DNA from: Mytilus trossulus | Taxonomy: Eukaryota; Mollusca; Bivalvia; Mytilida; Mytilidae | Length of the DNA: 64,000 nt | Assembly: GCF_036588685.1 (NCBI RefSeq) | Contig: NC_086381.1 | Span: 68,889,436 to 68,953,435, forward strand | Direction of reading: 5' to 3' | In this document: one piece after another, positions 12,051 through 23,358 of the stretch | Numbering within the stretch: position 1 is the stretch's first letter | Layout: each line of letters starts with the position of its first letter | Position numbers and translations under genes: made by a program | The notes under the pieces: model-generated | Seen by the model: the letters and a program-made list of their open reading frames with translations, nothing else | The model's database searches: none | Told to the model about the DNA's origin: nothing

Positions 12051-12478
12051 AGAATAAATAGCAAAACGACTTGCCATAGAATATCGTTCATTTTTAACGC
12101 CGCCGGGGTATTTGCCAAAAGGATATGCCTGTTTTACCCTCTCTGGCGTGGTATTTGCCAAAAAAATACTCTATCCGACTTGACGCTTCTAACGTCACGA
12201 TCATCAATGCGTTTTTGAACATAATCATTCGGTGTAATTAAACAGATATATCATGTTCTTGAGGGGTATTTTCGAAAAATACCAGTCTTGAGAATAAATT
12301 TCCCTCGCCTTAACCCTCTTGCTGCCAAAGGGACATTTATGGCTTCTACACACACATCTTGTTGATTGTGTAGAACGTCAAAGGTCCATTGTAAAGATTA
12401 AAGGGGGGACTCGATAAAGAATACGGAATTATAAATTTTATTAAACCTGTATTATCAGTAAACCGATAAACATTATAT

Positions 12479-12617
12479 AAATAACACATAGCTGAGAGGG
12501 TGATAGAGCAGATTGGTACCCCGAGAAAACATTGTCAACCGCGGCGAAGCCAAGGTTGACAATGCTTTTTCAAGGGGTACCAATCTGCTCTATCACCCTC
12601 TCAGCTATGTGTTATTT
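12479..12617. repeat. Perfect 44-bp-arm hairpin
   Basis: Arms at 12479-12522 and 12574-12617 are perfectly complementary over 44 bp. An inner 11-bp stem (CATTGTCAACC / GGTTGACAATG, 12530-12540 and 12554-12564) sits on a 13-base loop containing GCGGCGAAGCC. A related half-copy (TGTCACCCTCTCAGCTGTGT) lies at about 12893. The pair looks like a foldback-type mobile element whose arms are recent or homogenised. Confidence 0.85.
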
Positions 12618-13517
12618 AATTTATTATACTGAACGTTCTACCATTTTTGTCTTTTACAGATAAATTTTATTTCAAAAGGATTTTCTTTGACGTCACGTAC
12701 ATAACAACGTTACGAGTATTAGAAATAAACAACAAGATGTTGTTTTTTTTTATTTTGACAGTTAAATAATAAAATTTGATCCAAAACGTCAAACTTAAGC
12801 ATTGTATTCAACTACTGGATGTAAATTCAATCCATTGTCCTTTAAATTGTCGATTTTTGATTGGTTGAGACGAGAGGGTAACATTCAAAAAAATTGTCAC
12901 CCTCTCAGCTGTGTGATAGAGTAAAATGACACCCTCGTATTAGCCAATCTAAATATGGCATTTTAACGTGAAGTATAATAATAATATTATTTTTTACCTT
13001 TTTACCGATTGTGTCTGTTTGTTTTGTCCACGCATCATTATCAATATTACTAAATTTGACGACTGTCGTACAAGTGAGAGGTTTAGCGCTGTAAAACCAG
13101 GTTCAATCCACCATTTTCTACATTTGAAAATGTCTTTACCAAGTCTGGAATATGCGGTTGTTGCCCATTCGTTTGATATTTTTTTTTGTCAATTGATTTT
13201 GCCATGTGATCAGAAACTTTTCGATTGGATTTTACTCGAAGTTCAGTATTTTTTTTATTTCTCTTTTTGCATAGTTTTTCTCACAATTTTCGATTAAAAA
13301 TTAACACATATAAAAAAATCTTTAAGAATGCAAATCAAAGCACATTGTCTGTTGTATTAAGAATGAAATTGTCTGAAAGTTTAATCAGAAACTTTCTCTA
13401 CTAATTGTGTGTCGCCCACAATACATAATCATAATGTCTCTATGACTCCTGTGTATAGTCGAACACCTCGTCGCACGTTCATACACATGTGCATGTTCGT
13501 GCGCCCTTTCCAAATCC
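12618..13517. other. Intergenic, no gene supported
   Basis: This stretch holds a diverged partner of the preceding hairpin (about 12855-12925) and AT-rich DNA. An open frame at 12968-13297 (plus, 109 codons) has low-complexity hydrophobic composition and no recognisable domain; I do not call it. Confidence 0.4.
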
Positions 13518-14790
13518 AAATCGGGAACCTCGTCATATGTTAACACAAACGCCTGTCCTAAGTCGAGAACCTCGTCATATGTAAACACAAACGCCTGTCC
13601 TAAGTCGAGAATCTCGTCATATGTTAACACAAACGCCTGTCCTAAGTCGAGAACCTCGTCATATGTAAACACAAACGCCTGTCCTAAGTCGAGAACCTCG
13701 TCATATGTTAACACAAACGCCTGTCCTAAGTCGAGAATCTCGTCATATGTTTACCCAAAGGCCTGTCCTAAGTCGAGAACCTCGTCATATGTAAACACAA
13801 ACGCCTGTCCTAAGTCGAGAACCTCGTCATATGTAAACACAAACGCCTGTCCTAAGTCGAGAACCTCGTCATATGTAAACACAAACGCCTGTCCTAAGTC
13901 GAGAATCTCGTCATATGTTAACACAAACGCCTGTCCTAAGTCGAGAACCTCGTCATATGTAAACACAAACGCCTGTCCTAAGTCGAGAACCTCGTCATAT
14001 GTTAACACAAACGCCTGTCCTAAGTCGAGAACCTCGTCATATGTAAACACAAACGCCTGTCCTAAGTCGAGAATCTCGTCATATGTTTACCCAAAGGCCT
14101 GTCCTAAGTCGAGAACCTCGTCATATGTTAACACAAACGCCTGTCCTAAGTCGAGAATCTCGTCATATGTTTACCCAAAGGCCTGTCCTAAGTCGAGAAT
14201 CTCGTCATATGTTTACCCAAAGGCTGTCCTAAGTCGAGAACCTCGTCATATGTAAACACAAACGCCTGTCCTAAGTCGAGAACCTCGTCATATGTAAACA
14301 CAAACGCCTGTCCTAAGTCGAGAATCTCGTCATATGTTTACCCAAAGGCCTGTCCTAAGTCGAGAACCTCGTCATATGTTAACACAAACGCCTGTCCTAA
14401 GTCGAGAATCTCGTCATATGTTTACCCAAGGCCTGTCCTAAGTCGAGAATCTCGTCATATGTTTACCCAAAGGCCTGTCCTAAGTCGAGAACCTCGTCAT
14501 ATGTAAACACAAACGCCTGTCCTAAGTCGAGAACCTCGTCATATGTTAACACAAACGCCTGTCCTAAGTCGAGAATCTCGTCATATGTTTACCCAAAGGC
14601 CTGTCCTAAGCCGAGAATCTTGTCATATGTTAACCCGAAGGCCTGTCCTAAGTCGAGAAACTCGTCATATGTTAACCCAAATGCCTGTTCTAAGTCGAGA
14701 ATCTCGTCATATGTTAACTCAAACGCCTGTCCTATGTTGAGAACCTCGTCATACTAGTATGTTAACACAACCGCCTGTCCCAAAAATGTG
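13518..14790. repeat. 42-bp minisatellite (about 30 units)
   Basis: The unit reads approximately CCTGTCCTAAGTCGAGAACC then TCGTCATATG and a variable segment. Three unit types differ after CATATG: TTAACACAAACG, TAAACACAAACG and TTTACCCAAAGG. Because 42 is a multiple of three, long frames appear on both strands (14-residue repeat TYDEVLDLGQAFV on minus), but at least two units have single-base deletions that break them. Probably non-coding. Confidence 0.9.
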
Positions 14791-15380
14791 TCCGATGACC
14801 CGGTCAGCCAACCAAAATGGCCACCATGGCTAAACATAGAACATAGGGGTAAAATGTAGATTTTGGCTTATAACTCTGAAACCTAAGCATTTAGGGCAAA
14901 TCTGACATGGGGTGATATGGTTAATCAAGTCAAGATCCATCTGCCCTGAAATTTGCAGATAAATTTGAAAACCGGTAAATGGGTTGCCGCCCTTGAATTG
15001 GTAATTTTAATGACATTTTGTCGTTTTTGGTTATTTTCTTGAATATGATTATAGATAGAGATAAGCTGTGAGCAGCATTAATGTTCAGCAAAGTAAGATC
15101 TTCAAATGAGCCAACATGAGCAAAACGTTCAGTTGACCCCTTTAAAGGAGTTATTACCCTTTTTAGTCAATTTTAACAATTTTATGTTGGTAAAATTTTA
15201 CAACATGTTTTTCTCTCTAACTACTGGATAAAGTGCATTATATAAAGATATATTGTTAACAGCAAGTGTTCAGTAATGTAATATCTACAAAACGTCATCA
15301 GCATCAAAACATTATTTTTTCATGAATCCATCTGTGTCCTTTGTTTAATATGCACATAGACCAAGGTGAACGACACAGGC
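14776..15380 (+). repeat. Interspersed repeat family R2, copy 1
   Basis: Matches 27898-28510 in order and direction: AAAATGTGTCCGATGACCCG, ACATAGGGGTAAAATG, TTTTGGCTTATAACTC, GTTCAGCAAAGTAAGAT, and the end GAATCCATCTG. Short frames are interrupted. I recognise it as a widespread bivalve repeat of unknown type. Confidence 0.65.
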
Positions 15381-15790
15381 TCTTTAGAGCCTCTAGTTTA
15401 CAACTCCTGAACTTCATAAATATTTTGACATACTAGTAATGGCGACAAATACAGGAACAGACATGAGTTACTGAACTTTAAGTCGTGATGCCAAACCATT
15501 TCAAGCCGGTTTTGTAAAAGACACTATAATTTTTCTTTAAATTGTTGCACCTACAATAAGCTTAGTAAGCCACGGACTTTCATTAAAGCTTTTGTATATG
15601 ACTTCATGAGAACAGAAACACATGGGGTCAGCATTTAGATAAAGAAAATCAAACAAAGTTAAGATAACATTTGCCGTGTGCGTGTGCAAAACAGGGAAGG
15701 TGTAATACTAAATCTCTTTGTGCACTGAATACAAAAATCACAGATCATATAGATTAGAAATGAAATAGATATGCCTATAGAACCTACCTT
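15381..15790. other. No feature seen
   Basis: AT-rich sequence without splice-like exons or repeats that I can support. Confidence 0.3.
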
Positions 15791-15885
15791 CACTGGCGGA
15801 TCCAGAAATTTCCATATAAAGTTTGGACCCACTGACTGGCAAAGACGGGGCCCGTTCAAGTCATGCTTCAGTGATTCCCTATATA
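15791..15885 (+). mobile_element. CAGTGGCGGATCC MITE, partial
   Basis: Starts CACTGGCGGATCCAGAAATT and continues with the family's internal GACCCACTGACTGGC and CATGCTTCAGTGATTCCCTA. The right end is missing. Confidence 0.6.
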
Positions 15886-16648
15886 TAATAATTTTATTTG
15901 CAAAAATACACCCATATGGGTCAAGCAAACACAAATACAACATTTAATACAGACAGTGAAGAATTACAAATATAAACATAAAAAAAAACATAGTTATAAA
16001 GGGTAATTAATGTAGCCTTTGATGGACATGGACCTCATTTTCGCAATTCTAATGATTGCTTTATAAAGTCACCAATTTCTGTCAAAAGCTCAGATTTAGG
16101 ATTTAAAAGTTGTTTTAGCTTTAAAAGTGGTTGATTATCAACCAAATTTTTTTTCACAAAAAGAAATATTGAAATTCCTATATCGTCCTGCGTCATTTAT
16201 CTTTAATACACCGATGTTTATGTCACTCATAAATATATATGTTAATGTTTGCAACATCAACACTTTTTATGGTTGCATTATATGCACTATTTGTATGATT
16301 AGATTTGAAAGAAAACACAAGATATGTTATGATGAAACCACATATTCCACTGTCACACAAACACATTTATATCAACTTCCAAATAAGTGGGTTAGCCAAT
16401 GAGATCCTATATACTTCTTTAAGTTCATGCGTATTTGGCATTTAACCCCATAACCACGCTAATGGGCATTTCGACACTTGTTGATTATAACCATTTTATT
16501 TTATTTTTTCATGTAAGCTTTCAATTGGTCAGGGTATGAAAGTGTGATTTGGAGCTGACAGGTGGTCCTCCGAAACTCCTCTAATATATAGGCATTGCAG
16601 AACATATCGACTATCTACCTTTTGTTTCTCTGTTGATAAGCTTTCAAA

Positions 16649-17078
16649 TGACGCCGGGGCGGGGGTGTACTTCCAATATTTTTAGTGGTATGAGTGTGCC
16701 GCAGAACAGGGTCGCTTTTTTATGTCCTGCTGCATGGTTAGAACTGGATCCAGTTTTCATTTCCTGCTGGTTAGAACGGGTTGCTTTTTAATGCTTTGCT
16801 GGTCTTTTTTAAAACAAAGTATGTGTCTAGAACATGATTACTTATTCAACTGTGTAAGATACTGTCTAGAACCCGGGTCTAGAACAGCATCTCTTTTTAT
16901 AGTCTAGAACTGGATACATTTTCTAAGCGTGTATTCGGATGTTTTTCAATATTTCTGTTTAGAACAGGGTATGTTTCTCAATGTTTTCTGGTTAGAACAG
17001 GATATGATTTGGCAAGTGCTGTCGACACAGTTATACCAGAAAGGATAGCCAGTACACCCCCTCCCGGGAGAATGACGT
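16649..17078. mobile_element. TIR element with internal 34-bp-type repeats
   Basis: Inverted G/C-rich ends (ACGCCGGGGCGGGGGTGTAC at the left; complement of GTACACCCCCTCCCGGGAGA at the right) enclose diverged repeats built on TCTAGAACAGGGT and GTCCTGCTGGTTAGAAC at about 16690-17010. Target duplication not determined. Confidence 0.55.
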
Positions 17079-17269
17079 ATAAGGTATATCTGAAATTAAG
17101 AGCTGAAAAATCGCAGCAGTTATTAAAAATATTCATAATGATTTATTCAATATTGTAATTTCCACGAGTATTTTATTGGCATTTTGCATTTAGATCCTTA
17201 GATCCTCCGTTACCCCTCTAGTGAGCATTATGACAAAAACGACACGTTATATCATATTAAAAAAGAAAG

Positions 17270-17690
17270 AAATTGAAAACTAAAGACTGAGCAACACGAA
17301 CACCACCAAAAACTGGGAGTGATCTCAGGTGCTCCGGAAGGGTAAGCAGATCCTGCTCCACATGTAGCACCCGTCGTGCTGCACATGTTATTACAAACCC
17401 GGTAAATAGTATAATTCGGTAGGTCACGTTCATGACCATAACGGTCAACCAGCTCGTAAAATTTTACAAAGGGATGATTTCAATTTCACCATTTGGAATT
17501 CTTCGTTTTATAGCTTCTTTATGAGCAGCAACCCTCTATCAAGGAAATCATGAATATACGGAATATCGTATCAATTGGGAGATATATATATACTTCGTAT
17601 GCAGGCGCGGCTGGAATGTTACTACTTAGAAATGGAAAGTTCATAATTGGGAAGCTGAAATTATCTCTTTTAACGTATTTTTTTGTTTTC
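17270..17690. repeat. Mussel interspersed repeat (AGCAGCAACCCTC family)
   Basis: Contains segments I recognise from many mussel loci: GGTGCTCCGGAAGGGTAAGC, GAGCAGCAACCCTCTATCAA, and TGGGAAGCTGAAATTATCTC. The short reading frames within it are not convincing genes. Confidence 0.5.
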
Positions 17691-17869
17691 AACCGAGACC
17701 CTTTTTCAATTTTTAGATGTAAGTCAAAATATGAGACCGACTTAACTGTATCAGTTAGTTGTATCCTCTAGTTAGATGGGATAGATGCGTTCAACATAGT
17801 CACCGAATTAAGAATTATTAAGTGAGAGAACATCATCTATATGGCGGAAAGTAAAGTTAAAGGATATTG

Positions 17870-18320
17870 CTAAATGCAATTAAATCACCGTTTCTTGGAA
17901 ATAAAGAGGAGTAGAAATAAAAGAATTTAAAGAGAAATAAAATATGTAAACATTGTAATAAAAATTGAGGGTTGAAGATGAAACCCACTTTTTTTCTTAA
18001 AATGTTAAATTGATAAATCTCTACGTAATCAGCCTGAAAAAGCACATAATTAATGTATGTCCAGAATTCTTGAAATTGTCTGAAACATATGATTACAATT
18101 ATTTCAATCTTTATTTGATATTATTTAGCCAACTGTTCCGTTCAGTAAAAAGTAATTTGCACAGAGGGAAGGAGACATAACACCTGCATATTGATAAATA
18201 TTATTAGTTTTACTACTCTATATATATGATGTTTAAAATATTGTATTTTTTGCATTGTGTGTATATTTGGATTGCATTGTTTAAATATGTCTTCAACCCC
18301 AAGGGCATAAAAGATGGGCG
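17870..18320 (+). pseudogene. LINE retrotransposon 3' end, decayed
   Basis: Aligns by eye with 51005-51440: shared GGTTGAAGATGAAACCCACT, ATGTCCAGAAT, TTGTCTGAAACA, ACTGTTCCGTTCA and the closing AACCCCAAGGGCATAAA. The protein equivalent is the cysteine-rich C-terminus of a non-LTR reverse transcriptase; stops and frameshifts are present. Confidence 0.6.
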
Positions 18321-18833
18321 AAATATACCACAGGAACAGTCAAACTCATAGATCGAAAACAAACTGACAACCGACGCAGTATTGTGGAGTATGTATGGAA
18401 CGGATATGAACTCTGCGCCGCAGATTGGAATTTCTGTTGAAATGGTTCGGGAACTCACCTAGTTTATTCTCCGAAACTTACGAAGAAAAATCAAAAATTG
18501 ACGAATTCAGAAATACGGGATATAGTGTCACAGTCAAAATATATTTTTTTCTATTTCATTATTTACTTTTCAACTTGAATACTAAAATATGGACTATTTC
18601 ATTATTCACATTTCATTAATAAACGTTGAATAGTGAACATTATTCTTAATTAAATTTTGAATAATGAAAAATGAATAATGAACGTCCTTTAGGGTCCTTT
18701 AGGGCGGTGTTAGATATAAACACTAATAGTTTGTTTTCAGCTCGGACTGTTGTCTCTTTGGTATGGAAGCTTATAATAGTCACGAGTTGAACCGGTGAGT
18801 TCTCAGCTCAACTTGTTGACATAAATAAGTACT

Positions 18834-18931
18834 ATATATACCATGGTTTTTACGAGTTAACATATTTAAACAAACGAATCCGAAGGATGAGTTTGTTTAA
18901 ATATGTTAATGAGTAAGACACATGGTATATA
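18834..18931. repeat. Hairpin with 19-bp perfect inner arms
   Basis: TTAACATATTTAAACAAAC (18857-18875) is repeated inverted at 18891-18909 around the loop GAATCCGAAGGATGA. Outer arms TATATACCATG / CATGGTATATA extend the stem, with mispaired bases between. Confidence 0.75.
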
Positions 18932-19105
18932 AAATTTGTCATATAGATAAAATGATTGACAGCTTCAAGACCTTCAACCAATATTGGAAATTGATCACGT
19001 TACAGTTTTATCCAATGAAATGGAAGCTCGCGCAAGTCACTTTTGCGCCTCGTGTCTGATCTTCTGTGTATTTCGTGTAATAGAACCCCTGAATTTGCAA
19101 AAAAG

Positions 19106-19322
19106 GAAAGAACCACAGGCGCTTGGGTCTATGATACAGATTTTTTTTTTTTTTTTTTTTTTTTATTAAAATATTCAATTTTCTTTAAATCGTTTAAATC
19201 ACTCGAAACTAGGTGATACATGCACAGAATTGATAGATATGTATTATAAAATAGAAAATTGAATATTTTAATAAAAAAAAAAAAAAATCGGTATCATAGA
19301 CCCAAGCGCCTGTGGAAAGAAC
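19106..19322. mobile_element. Complete 201-bp MITE, 8-bp target duplication
   Basis: The element at 19114-19314 begins CACAGGCGCTTGGGTCTATG and ends with its complement. Arms extend about 55 bp through a poly(T)/poly(A) run and TATTAAAATATTCAATTTTC. GAAAGAAC flanks both sides (19106-19113 and 19315-19322). Eight-base duplication and CA..TG ends fit the hAT superfamily. Confidence 0.85.
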
Positions 19323-19900
19323 ATGTCAGATTTTCACGATTTTTATTTAGTTTTGCGCCCCGTGTATGGTTGTTTGCGCAAGTAATTTCATAATGTCATC
19401 AGACTGAGGTAAACAAAAATATCGAATTCCAGTGTCGGACAAGAATTAAATAATTATTCTAATGACGGTAAGAATTGTTTTTTGTTTTGTTTTCAAGTAT
19501 CATACAAATTAATCATATTTTACAGAATTTTCATCTCATTGAAAAATGCATATTTATACATTTCTAGTTTTCGTACAAACTGCTCTATTCCGTCATTTTA
19601 TTAATTCGATTATTAGATTAATTATTAAAACACAATTTTAATGATAAAACACTGTATTTAACAGTAGCGGATCCAGGGAGTGTAGATAGTGTACGTTCTC
19701 CTAATTGATCGCAAAAAATCATGTTTTTTCACAGATATTTGTAGCCGATATTTATTCCTTTTTCTATAGATACCCCCTTTTTTAAATCGAAATTTAATTG
19801 GATCTTCGCAAAGGAAATGATAGTTTGACATTTCATTTTTTTCACAACTTAATTTAGAAGAAACATTTAGTAATTGTTTCCAAAATTAGGGGAATTCGTA

Positions 19901-20714
19901 ACAATCCTACGGAAGCCGATAAGGGCCATTCAAAAAAAATATTTTATGTCGTAATTACGACAAAGCATGTCGTAATTTCGACATAACATGTCGTTCTTAC
20001 GACATCGCTATGTCGTAATTTCGACATAACATGTCGTTAAAACGACATCACTATGTCGTAATTTCGACATATCATGTCGTTAAAACGACATCACTATGTC
20101 GTAATTTCGACATATCATGTCGTAATAACGACATGACTATGTCGTAATAACGACATCGCTATATATAAAAGAATATGTATGATGATTGCCAAGAGACTAA
20201 ATGACACAGAAATTAACAACTATACGTTATCATAATGCCCCCAATAATTAGAAAAGCCCCCGCATAGTCAGCTATAAAAGAGGGAGGAAAGATACTAGAG
20301 GGAGAGTCCCCGAAATGCTGTGTGGCAGACAGTGTTATTTTTTAATTATTAGCCCCCTTGGTAAAACTCCAAATTTCATATGTAATGCATTTTATTGCTA
20401 AATAAATTACATGAAGCTTAATAAATATATATTTGTTAATTGCATAGCTGTTGCTAATTGAATTCATTGGTTAAAGATATTTATTTATATTGTAAAGTTC
20501 TTTGTCGTTAAAACGACATAGTGATGTCGTTATTACGACATGATATGTCGAAATTACGACATAGCGATGTCGTTAAAACGACATGTTATGTCGAAATTAC
20601 GACATAGCGATGTCGTAATAACGACATGTTATGTCGAAATTACGACAAGCTATGTCGAATTAACGACATAAAATATTTTTTTTGAATGGCCCTTATCGGC
20701 TTCCGTACAATCCT
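19901..20714 (+). mobile_element. Complete 798-bp family E transposon, 8-bp target duplication
   Basis: The element spans 19909-20706, with terminal inverted repeats ACGGAAGCCGATAAGGGCCA and complement. A perfect duplication ACAATCCT is present at 19901-19908 and 20707-20714. Subterminal ATGTCG-N6-CGACAT arrays (about 19946-20160 and 20503-20668) lie inside both ends. The middle matches the internal part of the copies at 311 and 3596 but is cut off at about 20499, where it joins directly to the right array, so it is an internal-deletion derivative with no transposase. Confidence 0.9.
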
Positions 20715-20856
20715 ATATGGTTTGAAAAAAGTTTCTTAAGATTTGGTACACATAATTGTATTGCTTTTTGTTATGAAATGTAAACAAATGTCAGAAGAAC
20801 TTGACCTTTTAGTACGTTTAACACTTTCCTAAATATTTGAGAGGCGGATACATTTT

Positions 20857-20935
20857 AAAAAAGGGTGGAGCTTCAGCCATGGAATAACATGAACATGAAT
20901 ATGTTATACCATGGCTGAAGCTCCGCCTTTTTTCC
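20857..20935. repeat. Hairpin (GGAGCTTCAGCCATGG)
   Basis: GGAGCTTCAGCCATGG at 20867-20882 and its complement at 20909-20924 are perfect 16-bp arms. AATAACAT / ATGTTAT continue the stem inward and a CCTTTTTT-type tail continues it outward. Confidence 0.75.
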
Positions 20936-21328
20936 TTTGAATTCTAGTTGCGGTTGCATATTTAATTAGCAAAGTATGGTACAACATTAATTTGCATATA
21001 ATATACCATGGTTTTCCATCACCACACTTTTTAAGCAAATTATTTCATAAAAACATCAAACAAAAAAATCCAATTTATGTTACAAGTGGTAATGTTGCAT
21101 TATATCCAACCTTGTTAACTTGATTGTGTGTACTTGTTTAGTTATTTTCTAAACATTCCGACTTTCAGAAAGTGTACTTGTTAACTTCTTCTGAACAAGT
21201 TGACTTTGACAAAGTGAACAAAAAAGTATAGACTCGCCTTGTGTACATGGTATTTTTTCACTTGTAACATACAACTAGTCTGATAGTAGCCTTGTAACAC
21301 ATCTTGTATACTTTATTTTGTGTTAAGG

Positions 21329-21475
21329 GACGTACATGTAACAACTACTACTAACCGTGTATGAAATAAGCCCCGCCTCTCATCTAACCTAATTTGGAAT
21401 ATAAAGGGACGTAACATCGCTACCAACCGTGTATGAAATATAAGCCCCGCCTCCCTACTAACCTAATATAAAATA
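21329..21475 (+). repeat. Tandem duplication (about 80 bp x 2)
   Basis: Two adjacent units share ACCGTGTATGAAATA, AAGCCCCGCCTC and CTAACCTAAT in order. Confidence 0.7.
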
Positions 21476-21617
21476 TACACGGTCTCCACGCGGACGCTAT
21501 TAACCAATCATATTCCTAGAAAATGTATAGGAGGTAAGATAATGTTAGTTACATAGTGTGCTAGTGACCTAATACGCTATATATGGGGTCAGTAAATTTT
21601 ATATGAGATTCTAGCAG

Positions 21618-21712
21618 CTTACTATCTGGTATGGGCTTTGCTGAATGTTGAAGGCCGTATGGTGACCTATAGTTGTTAATTTCGGTGTCATTGGGTCAAT
21701 ATTTACCTTACG
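21618..21712 (-). repeat. Mussel R1 repeat fragment
   Basis: Reverse orientation: GGTATGGGCTTTGCTGAATG then TTGAAGGCCGTATGGTGACC and TATAGTTGTTAATTTCGGTG. Confidence 0.65.
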
Positions 21713-22531
21713 TATCATGACAAAAACATACATGTATATCATTAGGCATGGCTTGATTAATCCTTTGCACCAAACAAGTTAAAAGAGCTGCAAGTACTAG
21801 GATACTTCAATAAGGCAGCAACCGAAAGACACAAAACCCACAACATCATCTAGGTGTCAAATATAGTTTCCAACAACAGAACAATGACTACACATTACGT
21901 GTACATTATACGTCTAATATGTAGCTTTAAATCGTCCCAGTCTATTAAAGAAAATTGTCAACGAGATAACATACTAGTAAGAACAAACATGTCGTCATTC
22001 GTTATAGATATTATTTTGTTTATCTTCAATGTTTAGGTAATATCTTATATACAGATGGTACTGCAAAAAAGCATTTTCTTAAATCAATTTCAAAGTAAGC
22101 AGAACATTCCGAATTTTTTCAAATAACTTTTTCACTTTTTAAAAGATCATTGCAATTCCATTGTCAAGTTCAAAGGTCAAGGCAGGTGGTAGCTGTGTTG
22201 GTGCTGTACGTACAATTCGTCCAACAAAAGGTATGCCCTTAATGGTTAGAATTCTTTTTGGCGTGAAATTGTACATGTAAAGTAGTTCGAAACTAACATG
22301 TACAATTATTGGCTCATTTATAGATAATAGCAAACAAATTGTTTTGAAGCATGAAATGTCGTTAATGTCGTTAAAACGATTGATGAATTACTAAAAAGTT
22401 CCTCGGCACAATTCTTTTCTTCAGTTAAACAGTTGAACTTAGAAATAAAGAAGAAAATTTTAATCGCTGGATAAATTAAACTACATCTTTTTGACCATTT
22501 ACGCCGGCCGTTTGTATAGTTTTAAAATCTG

Positions 22532-22708
22532 CAAGTACATAGTCCGAGATTACTCTGACGTCCAACGGCTGTTATGCCAGACAAGCTGGGGCCGTGGTAG
22601 TCCGAGATTACTCTGACGTCCAACGGCTGTTATGCCAGACAAGCTGGGGCCGTGGTAGTCCGAGATTACTCTGACGTCCAACGGCTGTAATCTCGGACTA
22701 CAAGTACG
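22532..22708. mobile_element. Small TIR element built of 58-bp tandem repeats
   Basis: The element at 22540-22700 is bounded by TAGTCCGAGATTAC and its complement GTAATCTCGGACTA. Inside are 2.5 copies of a 58-bp unit (22540-22597, 22598-22655, 22656-22690) containing CTGACGTCCAACGGCTGT. Flanks CAAGTACA and CAAGTACG (22532-22539, 22701-22708) look like a 7/8-bp target duplication. Confidence 0.7.
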
Positions 22709-23358
22709 AACTACATACTTGATAAAAAGCTATGACAATGCTTTTTTTCATTGAAAAATAGATCTAAAAGCATATAAAGCAGTCGAAAGTTATGTTTTTA
22801 ATTTATTATATATTCACAAATTATATATCAACACAAAGACTCAAATAAACAAGATACCCCAATAAATTTACAAAAAAGAGCATTCAATTCTTAAATAGAC
22901 ATTCAGTCAAGAAACATTCATTTCGGGAAAAAAGTTGTGTGTAATTTAAACAAAGACGATCGAAGAAATACCACAAATTTTGAATGAAGTACGGTCATAA
23001 TAGGTGATTTTTATTTCTGTATCAAAAAAATAAATGTAATTTTCTGTATTCTTTTCATGATTTGCACATTATTCCGTGTTAATTATATTTTAGCGTTAAT
23101 ATATTTTTTTTCTATTCTCTAGTTTTTTTTCTCCATTTTCTTTAGTACTAGTATAAGCGTTTCATTCTGTATTCTGTATTCACACTCATACATGCAAACA
23201 TTGAAATATGACCATTATTAGGATGGATGTATAGAAAAATTCAAAGCAAAACTTCTAATATGGGCAAACAAGCATCCTTAAAAACTATTAAATGCTTGAA
23301 ATAATTTATAATTATTGAAAATACAAAAAGAACAATTTTTCGATTGTTTACATTTTAG

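Larger units (their letters stand above)
9463..12084. mobile_element. TIR element with AAGATATCTT subterminal arrays
   Basis: The element spans 9469-12078. The ends are inverted copies: TATGGCAAGCCGTTTTACTA at 9469 and the complement ending CTTGCCATA at 12078, with about 40 bp of similarity. Both sides have the 6-bp duplication GAATAT (9463-9468 and 12079-12084). Just inside each end are arrays of palindromes centred on GATATC, at about 9530-10200 and 11815-12050, with a period near 20 bp. No transposase is visible. The interior contains other repeats (10206-10221, 10907-11095, 11040-11540). Confidence 0.75.

Noticed and set aside
12968-13297. 109-codon plus-strand frame
   Set aside because: Phe/Ile/Cys-rich low-complexity translation of AT-rich DNA; no supporting signals.
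13385-14050. TYDEVLDLGQAFV repeat frames (minus) and matching plus-strand frame
   Set aside because: Minisatellite with single-base deletions in some units and no splice or start context; not called as coding.
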